A stretch of 64,000 nt of DNA from Dioscorea cayenensis subsp. rotundata (Eukaryota; Streptophyta; Magnoliopsida; Dioscoreales; Dioscoreaceae): NCBI RefSeq assembly GCF_009730915.1, contig NC_052482.1:19622345-19686344 (forward strand). The letters are read 5' to 3'. Numbering within the stretch: the stretch's first letter is position 1; each line of letters begins with the position of its first letter. Positions 47,301 through 58,087 of the stretch are shown piece after piece. Under the pieces are notes generated by a model. That model made no database searches and was not told where the DNA came from. It saw only the letters and a program-made list of their open reading frames with translations. A program made the translations under genes and the position numbers.

Positions 47301-50300
47301 TCAATATTAGTTAATTCCATTAAAATTTACATGATATATGTCGCCAAAACCTTCTTCACACTCAAACACATGTAAAGTAAATCAACAACTTTTTCCTAAA
47401 AGTTCAAGCTAAAAAAGATGACAAAAGCTCATTTGTCTCTCAAGGAGAATAGTTTAAAGTTGAGATTCTTCCTCAAGAGCAAAGAGTCTTGGAAAGTGAA
47501 GACTCAAAGTCACCTTGAAGCAGCAAATTGTTGAATCTTAATTCTTTCTCAAAGGTTCAGGAAAACAATCTTATAAAGAATACTGAAATCATCAGAGTTT
47601 ATCTTAGAAGTCTCAATCATGAAAATTTACAAATATGGTGGCCAAAACTGGCAGCTTAGTGGTGCAACTAACTTTTGCTAAGGTGCAAGAAATATAGAAC
47701 CCTAAAAACCTAATTAGTTTAAATGCATATCACCTGGTTTACGTTTTCCATGTCACTTATAATTGCAAAGTAGGGTTAAACCACAGCTTAAGATATGTAT
47801 ATCAAATATATGATAAAAAAATTCTCTTCTTTATATTAATTATCTCATTATTATCATTTGGTTTCTTAATTGAACGTTCCCACGATATAAACTGAACTAA
47901 TTAGTAATATGCCAATTGGAAGACATGAACCTACAATAACCTCATAATTCTAAAAAAGGAAGGAAATAACAAAATATTGTGATTTTAGCGGCTTAAGGGT
48001 TAATTCTTGTAGGATAAACAGACTTAAGATAAGATTCTCTAACATGGCATTCGACATTCTTCAACTTCTAAATAGGCTATTTGCTAGATCTTAAGATGAA
48101 ACAGACGTCGGCTCATTATGCAGCTCTTCTCAACCCTAAGAAAGCAGCACTTATAGAAATCTCTTAATCCTATAAATTAAGATTCCTTGCTTGAATTGTG
48201 ACAACTAGACTATGATTTTTATTTGATCTTCATTAGAAATATAGGTATTAGCTTTCTTTCATTCCAGGAAGGTAAAGAACTAATTTAAATGAAATCCACA
48301 AACAACCAAACTAGTACTTACTAATTTTGGTTTAGAGAAAGAAACATTAAAGACTTAAGCGATGACAGGCCTTCCCAACTAGTTCCCTTATCCGAAATTT
48401 CATTTGCATTTAGGATGAGTTTCTGCACAAAAAATTATAGAAAAAATGTCATCAAATATATCATGCACTTTAAAGTAATGAAAGTGACAAACAGACATGT
48501 ACTAAAGAGGATAATAAATAAATAACATCGCAAACACATATTAACCAAACACCAAGGATAAAGAAGTGCTTACATATAATGATTTCAGTAAACCAATTTT
48601 AGCTGGTGCTTCTTGAATAAAATTATTGCTGGCGTCCAGTACTCTTATTTTATCTCCACAATTCCATACTTCTTCCGGTAGAACCTAGCAACTTAAAAAC
48701 ACATGCATGAGTTTGTAAAGTTCACAAGAAAATACATTGTAGTTATTCAATATATCAGTAAGGAAAGTGCTAGTTCATCTGATAGGAACAAGTTGAGAAG
48801 TTTGCAAGCAATAAAATAAGGACTTTAGCAAAACAATGGTTCGTGTTGTTTAGATCCAAATTTCCAAACAAAATCATATCCAATTCAATTTTAGATTGAT
48901 GTTACATATAAACAAACTGACCAAAATTGATCCAAATTATTTTTTTAAAAAAATAAATCAAACCAAAAGCTTTATTTTTTCCATTTCATAACCTAAGACC
49001 AAGATAAATAGTGTGATTTGGTTCAGCTTTAGAGATAAAAATACACGAGTTAATATTAAAGACTAACTCAAATTGAATGCATACAACACTGCTATGAAAA
49101 AGAAAATGAACTGAATGCCATAACTAGAAACATTTGAGATTATTTGAGGTAGAACACAAGCAAATTCATCATTGCCTTATAATTCTTTCTTATTTACACA
49201 ACTCATAAAACAAAAATATCATAGGAAAAATAATTATCAAATAATTGTGGAAATCATTAAAATCATTCAATAGGTTGATAAGATGTTAATTCAAGGAAAG
49301 TCCTCTAACAATTATATACCACATAAGACACAAATTAAGGAAATCAGAATAAAATTGCAAGTAGATAACAAGGCATAGAAACAAGAAAAAGTGCCAAGAA
49401 AATTTCAGATATATTAGTTACTGATATTTTACATCATTTCCTGGCTTAAATGTATAGAACTAAGGACTATTAAGAGTAAACTATAAGCAATAAAAATCAA
49501 ACCTTCAACTGGCACTCTGACAAAGCGACAACACCAGTTATTCTCCAATGATCTGATTGATTTTTAGTCAGTGTAGTTTTCATCTCACGAGCTGAACCAA
49601 AATTGTTCTTCTGAACTTCTGCCTTGCTTTTAAGGAGGCGCACATTATTACTTAAGTTGGATGATTTAGAAGAAGGGATCATTGGTAATAGGGCCATCCT
49701 GTTAGCAGAAGCAAAATGATTACTTTTATTTCATATATTAGCTTTGAATAACTTAAACATATTCAGAAAAACAGTAAACAAAAAATGGAGTGTAAAATAA
49801 ACGAAAGGAACGTAGAAAATGAAAGAAAATGCAAAGAATTTAAAAAAGGATAATGATAAAGGCAATATATGCATCTTTTGCAGGAAATGGTTGTAAATAT
49901 CCTACTCAAAGTTGGATTTTTTTTTTTTAATTGTGCTTTACCAACAATATTTAGAATAGCCTTTGATGCTCAACATTGTTTTTTCCACCACTACCATACA
50001 GAGTGGTAGCAGTAAAGAATTTTATATCAAAAGGCAACGAAAGTAATTTATTATCATATTATCAGAAGAAACTAAATGAAAAGCTTTATGTACAAAGTTA
50101 GAAATCAACTGTCATATTATCTAAGAAGTTGTCAATAAGTTCAAGAAAATTCATAAGTTATTGACACTACCCCTTGATGTAAGCCCTGAGATGCTATCAT
50201 CATCATTTTGGACCCTTCTGTGACTTTAGATGACTGTAAGCTTGACGCATCATTGAGAATTTTACCTGCCAAGCAAAGTTTTTAATAACAAAATCTTGCC

Positions 50301-51585
50301 AAGTTAGCTGCATCTCTACCAATGCCTTTCAAGAACACCGACATCTTCTAAGAAATGCATTGAACTGCTCAAAGGCATATCATTATCAAATTTTTATGGA
50401 TGATTAGCAGAACATAACTGAACAGAATGGTTTTAATCAAGCAAAAGGTGAGATTCTTAGTAGCATAAAAGGGTTCAAAGTCCATGCATTCAAAAATCAT
50501 GGCCAACATTTCAATCACCAACATATGCATGGCAGTGAATACACACACAAATGGAATAAAACACTAAATCTTGCACCAAAACCAAGAAAAAATTGACCTA
50601 TAAATAATAAGTTATGCACAAACAAAAATAAGGTCTTATAACTAAAACAAAGTGCATAGCACAAAACCCTAAAATCTCACAAAGGACCAATAAATTGAAC
50701 CTGGAAAGAAGTTTAGCAAAATAAATTGATCTCTGTGCTAACCAACACTAAATCATGAACAGTTTTTAATCTTTAAGTCACATGCATGAGAGTGAAAGCA
50801 TATTCCAATACAACTGAACCTAGAAGTTTTAGAAGAAAGAAATGGATTCAAAATGGTTCTGCCTGAAAAGTGACCAAAAACAAGTGAAACACGTACAAAT
50901 ACAGGGGTTTAAAACTAAAGCGCATCCAAGCATATCAAGCCCTAAATCTTGCATAGAACCACTGAAGTAAACTTGCAAAGGTTTTTGGGAAGATAAATTG
51001 AGGCGCTTGATAACACAAGAAAGATTCAAGAACCCCAAATCATCACCAGTTTTTCATCCCTCACAAACACACTCATGAGAGTGAAATCACATTCCATTAT
51101 AGTGGAAACTTAAATATTTACAAAAAGAAATTGGGTTTTGGCCAAAACGCAAAAAGGAGATCTAGGGCAAAACAGAAAGATTCAAGAACAATAAAACCAA
51201 AACCATGACGAAATGCTAATCGATCCGCAACAAAATCCAAGCGACAGAAAGCATACCCTAATCGAATCAAACCCTAAATCTTGCGAAAACCAAAGAACCC
51301 AATCAAGAACTTAGATCAAAGCAAGTGAGACCTCAAGCAACATAGAAGTAATCCAGAACCGATGGAGAAGTGAGAGGAAGAGGTACCTTCGAAGATGAGC
51401 TTTTGCCCACGAGGGAGGACATTGGTCAGGGGCTGCAGTGAAGATTTGAGGTCCCGGACGGTGGATTCAAGCGAGATGGAGACTGGGATCGTCCTTCCAT
51501 GGAACTTCACGCGGACGGTGATCACCGGAGGTTTGTCGTCTCCGGCGTCGCCATGTACTCCGGCATCGCTCCTCTCGTCCTCCAT
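44339..51585 (-). CDS. LRR and ubiquitin-like domain protein (At2g30105 type), one frame break
   Basis: Ten exons: 51585-51387, 50265-50171, 49698-49503, 48684-48574, 48422-48322, 45897-45760, 45125-45077, 44986-44921, 44845-44726, 44455-44339; about 396 aa. The N-terminal ubiquitin-like fold (residues ~15-95) includes ITVRVKFHGRTIPVSISLES and LPRGQKLIFEG. It is followed by a linker, then leucine-rich repeats of the short intracellular type (LPSALGSLTSLQQLHLANNK, LPPELGLLNQLEIL, LPETVGNLTNLK). The tail FDERRRAKHQKQLDFRVGSS is strongly conserved in the family. No signal or membrane segment, so cytosolic or nuclear; its function is not established. Exon 3 has one base too many: DGPITN continues in one frame and SSKSSNLSN onward in another. 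A weak alternative donor at 50166/50165 could also restore phase. Confidence 0.88.
46560..47650. repeat. Unclassified insertion-like segment in LRR gene intron
   Basis: Inside the 2.4-kb intron 45898-48321. It begins with a GAA-rich tract (46560-46612), then about three imperfect units of roughly 110-130 bp near 46790, 46905 and 47025. Each contains a TTYATTTKGAG..TATCACTC..AAGCCC-like pattern. No coding frame or terminal repeats were found. The origin is unknown. Confidence 0.35.
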
Positions 51586-51740
51586 GGCTTGCCGAGGGTG
51601 TTTGGACGGTAGGTTTTATATAGGGAAGCTCTATGGTCCAATAACGGGTGATTTTAGACCCGTTAAGGCGAACCCGATCCGCAAGATCCAACTGGATTTC
51701 TTCAGATCCGATCCGATAAAATCATTATTGGAAAACTAAC

Positions 51741-52294
51741 TGATAAATTCTTGAGGAGGTCACTTAATTATTGTTATTTTTTATTTTTTGATTACTGTGT
51801 TTTAATTTGTATTTTTTTTATTATGTATTAATTTTTTTTACTGAATGGTCACCTGTAGATTATCGGGTAATTTTCATTGACGTAGCAACCGGAGATATCA
51901 TATCACATTATATAAAAGTGTTTTTACATGCCAGCTAAATTGAACATGTCAGCCTTGTGCCATGCCATTTGTCATCTAACCTTAACCATGTCATCGTCCT
52001 TGATTCAAATAATTTCTATACATGATATAAGGTTCAACTAATTTCTATACATGACATAGGGTTAAGGTTAGATGACATGGCATATGGGTGACATGTCCAG
52101 CTAGGCTGCGGAAACACTTTTATATAATGTGATTTGGCATCTCTAACTGCCACGTCAGTCAAAATTAGCAGAAAATCCATGAGTGATCGGGCGGTGAAAA
52201 AATCAATATATGATGACAAAAACGATACAAATTGAAACACAATGATCAAAATGAAAAATGGCTATAACTTAGTGACATCCTCAAAAATTTATCC
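51741..52294. mobile_element. Foldback MITE with about 240-bp inverted arms
   Basis: The left arm 51741-51985 and right arm 52055-52294 are inverted copies through almost their whole length. Examples are ACATTATATAAAAGTGTTT near 51905 against its complement near 52115, and TCATCTAACCTTAACC against GGTTAAGGTTAGATGA. The centre carries a 35-bp direct repeat around AATTTCTATACATGA. No target-site duplication is clear. Non-coding. Confidence 0.75.
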
Positions 52295-52609
52295 AATGGC
52301 CTTATTTACTGTCTTGAAAGTTCAAACTTTCATTATTTACATTTATTAAGTAATGATTATATATATTTCAAATTTTTATTATTTTTAAATTAGCGATAAT
52401 GTCATGCGTTCGTGCTTTGACATGTGATGCAACCGAGCTGCAAATGACTTTAGTTCTACTATTTGTTTGTTTGTTTGTTTTTTACTAATAGACGACAAGT
52501 GCCCCCCAACTTAAGGGATTGTCAAAATAATAGATAAGTACAAAGCTACACCAGTTATGATGACTTACAAACTTCCTAAGAAAATCCCCCTACTCTGTAA
52601 TTTTGAAGG

Positions 52610-52790
52610 GGTAAAACTACTGTTCTCCCAAAGGAGACCCACACCCAGATCTGTGAATAATATATAAACAGTACTGTGCACAAATGTGCATCATATGAAT
52701 AGTACAAAAATAGCACTACCAGAGAAGAATTCGAACTTTTATCTTCTCCCTTATACTTTTTTGACATACCATTAGACTACTTAATACTTT
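52610..52790 (-). mobile_element. tRNA-derived SINE, minus-strand copy
   Basis: The minus strand shows the A box TAGTCTAATGG (52769-52779) and B box AGTTCGAATTC (52727-52737), with a body resembling the 29488-29685 SINE (shared GTATAAGGGAGA-like spacer and a TACTGTTCATA-like segment). Ends are approximate. Confidence 0.6.
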
Positions 52791-52948
52791 TTTAATTTCT
52801 ATTTTTTAATCTGAAGAGGGAGTGAAATACATAGTTTATATATTTTGGGGCCAATGAAGGGTTGGTTGAAGGTTATAAATGGGTTGAAACAAGTTTGACT
52901 TTGTTGGCGTGAGCCTCGCATTATGGCGAGCTTCAACAGAAATACTTT

Positions 52949-53344
52949 GGGGTAAATTTTTTAGATATAGCATCAAATTATAGTTTTTTCTTTTTATTTT
53001 AGGATCCAAACTTCAATTTTCAATCAAAATAGTTATTTAACTTTAACTTTATTTCACTAGATGATTACCTAAAAAAATTTGGTTTATTTTTTGATGATCT
53101 AATATTAAAAATTTTTTATTAGCAAATAAAATAGAATTACCATCTATGTGGACAGTGTGTCATGTACGTCATAATAGAAAATTTTTGGCATTTACATCTT
53201 AAAAAAAAGATCAAAATCTCTTGGATAACTATTTGGTAAAATAAAATTGAAGTTAAATAACCATTTTGATTCAAATTGAAGTTTAAAGCTAAAATTAAAA
53301 AAAAATATTATAATTTGGTACTCTACAAAAAATTTTTTTACCTC
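52949..53344. mobile_element. hAT-like MITE with 8-bp target duplication
   Basis: Arms of about 125-145 bp (52949-53095 and 53220-53344) are inverted copies, starting GGGGTAAATTTTT at the left and GAGGTAAAAAAATTTTT (minus strand) at the right. The flanks carry the direct duplication AATACTTT (52941-52948 and 53345-53352). An 8-bp duplication and short element size fit a hAT-derived MITE. No coding capacity. Confidence 0.75.
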
Positions 53345-53910
53345 AATACTTTACTTTGCTGGCTTTGATTGTGGGATTAGTTATGCTCACGGCTGTATAG
53401 AATACTTTATCAAAATCAGCTATTTTACATACTTTGATTTTTTTTTTTAAATAATTTTGTTATATAATGTGTCATGTCATTAAAAGACCAATGCCAAAAG
53501 TCATGTCTGTTACTCGCTTCACTGTACTAATATTTTTAAATTTAAAATACAAATAATACAAATAAAAAAATACTCAATATATCCACTAAAATGGGTAAAG
53601 AAAGACTAAAGTGGTAATTATATCATTAAAAAAATTACATGTCTTTTAATTTGTTAAAATATAATTTATGATTTATTATTATTGATGTGAAGTATTACTA
53701 TAAAAGAAAAAGTAAACGGATATGTTACTAACTTTACCAAATGATCCAAGTGCTCGGTATGGAAACAATCTTTATAATGACTTTTGATATTATAAAAGTA
53801 CACAATGGACTCAATCAATTGATGCTCATTTTTGGTAGGAACTCGTCCATTGTGATCAGTTGATTACTTTGGCGTCAATCTGATCGTTGACGAGACGTGC
53901 ATGGAGGAAA

Positions 53911-53933
53911 TGTTCTTGAGTGGAATATGTCCA

Positions 53934-53964
<31 letters not shown>

Positions 53965-54682
53965 AAGTTTTTTATTATGAGCTTTAAACGCGTTAGAATA
54001 AGCGGTATTAACAGTTCTATAAAAAATAAATCTCTTAATAAATAATTTTTATACATATAATAATTTAAATGCAAAACTATTTGTTTCAACAATATAACCT
54101 TCTATTAATTGCACCAACTCATTGATATTTAATTTTCATAATACATTATTGGTACTTCAATCAGAGTTTTCAAAAACACCAAAAAAACCAAAAATATATT
54201 CAAATAAATATGAACATTTTTTTTATGCTAATCACATGATTATTTAATTGTTTTTATTAATTAGATGTAATCATCCATGCGTAAGAGCCTATTGTTATAT
54301 ATTCTTAAGTGGAATATGTCCTATTTATATATATATATATATATATTAAATTTTTTATTATGAGCTTTAAACGCGTTGGAATCAGAAGTATTAATTAACA
54401 GTTCTATAAAAAAAATCTCTTAATAAATAATATATATATATAATGATTCAAATGTAAAACTATTTGCTTTAATAATACTACAACCTTCTATTAATTGTAC
54501 CAAGCTACCATTAATATTTAATTCTCCCAATACATTATTGGATCTCCAATCAGATTTTCAAGAACACCAGAAAAACCAAAAATATATTCGAATAAGTACA
54601 AATATTTTTTTATGCTAATCACATGATTATTTAATTGTTTTTAATAATTAGATGTAATCATCCATGGGTAAGAGCCTATTGT
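53911..54682. repeat. Tandem duplication, unit about 390 bp
   Basis: 53911-54300 and 54301-54682 are about 85-90 percent alike by eye. Both start TTCTTRAGTGGAATATGTCC, then an (AT)n run, then GAGCTTTAAACGCGTT, and end GATGTAATCATCCATGSG plus TAAGAGCCTATTG. Neither copy codes. The unit may be an AT-rich element or a satellite seed. Confidence 0.85.
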
Positions 54683-57600
54683 GGAATGAGATATGAAGAG
54701 TAGGTATAAATCTCTTGCAAGAATAAGCCAAATGTTATTAAATACATAAATATTAAAAATGAAACATATAAACTATGTAGTTATTAAAAAAGATACGAAA
54801 CAAAAAGATAGCATGGCAACATCTAGATCATATATTTATTTTGTTGTACATTAATTTTGATTTCTTTGAATGAATGAGTCTTAAACCATTCTCTACTTTT
54901 CATAGTTTAAGTGTAGCCAGTAGCATGTATGAATCACAAGTAGTTGTATTCCATTTAGCTATTCTTATCCTACGTGGCATATTATAAGCAAATTCAAGAA
55001 GTGGGTTTACGAAGAGGTTAGCCAAATCATGAAAAAAAGATGAAATGAATTAGTAATATGTAATTACACAAACAATTGAAATTAATTATAAAAACTTATA
55101 TTTAAATTAGATAACACATAATCATCTGGTAACTATTTGTTAGTCTATTAATACTCGAATCCTCTGCGTAAGGTGTTTATGTTTTTATCAAGGAGACAAG
55201 TTCGAACTTTAGCTCATGTAGAATAAGGGAATAGGTGGGGTGAGATATTAACTCATTATTTACGCATATATCTCTGACACGGTTTATTTATTTTATCAAA
55301 AAATAAAAATAATGATAGTGAAATAAAAAATACAAAATATAATAATAATGATATGGCGCGACAAGTAGGCGCTTAATTCACTCCATACCTAACTGTTACA
55401 TTTTAGAATAAGTTAATTTTCTCATAAAAGTCCATGTTGATTTGAATGGGCATATATTAGTATAATAAATAAAAATTTAAATGTTGTATCAAATGTTACC
55501 TTTTCCAAAGGACAGCTTCAAACTTTGATTTTAATAATGTTTAATCATGTTCGTGGCAATCGCCTTTTGTTTGTTTTTACTTTTTCTTTTAATCGCTTTT
55601 TTTATAATAATGTGACATTAATTTCTTCTCCGTTAAGACAAATAAAAATAAACTGATTTTATTTATTAGTTATTAATAAATTATAAGAATTTTTAATAAA
55701 GTAAAAATAAATTATTTTTTAATATTATTTAGTTTTACCAAAATATTCATAACCACTGCATAAAAAAGTTGTAAAAATTTAAAAACTCCAAATTCAAGTC
55801 TAATTAAATATAATAACAATAATGTGTTTTTGATTGTGAGTGTGAGTTTACATGCTGAACCCATATCATTGGGTAAAGGTATATAAATTGGATGAATTAT
55901 AGACTTGTACGCATTCTTTTGATTGTATATGTGTTTATCGTATTTATAAAAAAAATATTTAACTTTAGTTTATCTATATTTTTTTAATAAATAAACTCAG
56001 TGGAATTTGAATTCTCAAGTTGATTTGTTGGTTAGGTAAATTTAACCATATATATATATATATTTTTATAAGTGATTGCAGGTGGAACTTAGATAAAATC
56101 AAAATTACATAAGAAAAAAAACTTCACTCCTTATTACTTTTTGAATAGCCATTAAATTCATAGATTTTTAAAATATTACACCATTGCTCAAATCGCCATT
56201 TTACTTATACAATTTATTTTATTTTTTGTAGTCAACATTATTTGTTAGGGATCGAGAGAGTTTAGCTAACAATAAAGAACTTATTTAGAGCTACAGTTTT
56301 CAACTGACCCAATTCACTAGAGGCATGGGAGACCCTCCTATCTTACTAGGTTGGGTGATCGATAATTCCACTCAGATAATAGAGTCATGCAAGAGATCTT
56401 TCGGTCAAGAGTGAGCTCAAAGTTGAAAAGAAAAGAACAAAAACAAGATAAGAATATAATTTATAAAAATAATTAATTAAAAAAACTTAAATTATCAGAA
56501 ATTTGCAAGGTATTTTATATTTTTACCACCTTTATTGGTCATACATAACATCCTTGATAATTTATGAGTACTTTCCTATATATATTAAAAAAATAATTTC
56601 CCACCAATCAAAGTGTAATTCTTTGTGGTGTATATATAAAAATTTACCTTGCATTTTATTGGTATATTTGCACCATAGAATCACATGTAAAATTAAACAG
56701 ACAATAATGTGCATCACAATGAAATGCATAAGCACATGGCTCAATTAATAAAATTAAAAATTTCCGGGCTTAGTACAATTTTATTAATAATAATATATTC
56801 ACATATGGATATTAAAAAAGTAATTAATAAATAATAAATAATAGAATCCGCAAATTTGAACTTTATCAAAGTGTCCCCATTGTAAAAACAAGTAATGAAA
56901 GGCTAACTAACTACAATATACATCCAATGAATAATGGATGTTCCAAAAACCAGCTGTTTACACCCACTCTTATATTTCATTCATCACACGGAATGTTTCT
57001 TTGGAGTTCCCAAATATTATCTATAATTCTTTTGACTTATTTAGTTGCATAAAATAATGCCTCTTTATTGGCCCGGATTAGTTGGATCTAAAAAACAAAT
57101 TCAAAAAGGAAATTACATATATCTCCATGTATAGATAGATAATTACAAAAAACAAATATTTATTTGCGCTACATATGTGCAAATATTATCTTTTAGACGT
57201 TATGAATTAATAGAATTATTGATGGTTTTATTTATTTATTTATTTATTTTTATATACTGAGATATAGGAATATGTTTTCACTTAGAATAAAATAGATTAA
57301 TTAACAAGTATGATTTAATGCTTTTAAGTATGATTTTAATAAAGATATATAAATAAAATTTTTAATCTAGTGAATGATTCATTATAATAAATATTTCTAA
57401 TTAAAAGGATATATATATATATATATTAATAATATGGATAAATCACACAATACATAGGAGTCAAATGTATTAACCACGCGGCACTAAAAAAATAAATTTC
57501 TTGCAATTTATTGAAAAAATTAACTCATGGGTAATACCGTAACCCATTCATGCATCATAGAGACGCTGTATGCGTGTTTGTCGTCTTTTTCAGATAATGA

Positions 57601-58087
57601 CGAAAAATATGTGGATATATGTCGAAGAATATATATAGAAACTTAATAATTATAAATTTACGCATTTAAACCTAAGGATTATATTAAATAAGTAAAAAAA
57701 GTGTAAAAAAATAATTATACAATACGAGTTTTATTATAAAAATATTATTTTGTTCAAAATTCAATTTTCAGAGGGCATATATAAAAACCTTAATAAAATT
57801 TTCTCATTTTTAATTTTTATTAATATAGGTTTTTAAAAAATCTCCTTATATGTAGAATAAATTTATGAGTATATATATATATAATATAAAAATGCATAGG
57901 GGTATAAATGTAAAAAAATAATTTAGTGAGTCAAATTATAAGGGAATTACTAAAATTCCAAGAAAAGAAAAAAAACAAAAGAGCTCCCGCCTGCCCCTCG
58001 CGCGAGACACCGAAAGGAATGGAAAAAGCCAGCTTTGCACCATTAATTCATAAACCTCTCTTCCACTCTTGAGTCTTTCCTTCCTCC
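54683..58087. other. Gene-poor AT-rich intergenic region
   Basis: Mostly A/T runs and (AT)n tracts (e.g. 57409-57426). A B-box-like AAGTTCGAACTTT near 55199 suggests a decayed SINE. A slightly GC-richer patch at 56245-56430 is unassigned. I see no supported gene. The final 100 bp precede the MRH1-like gene. Confidence 0.45.

Noticed and set aside
49300-49500. Periodic A-rich text in LRR introns as a CRISPR-like or satellite array
   Set aside because: No regular repeat-spacer structure; ordinary AT-rich plant intron.
55140-55260. Possible third SINE (AAGTTCGAACTTT)
   Set aside because: B box only; no acceptable A box or alignable body.
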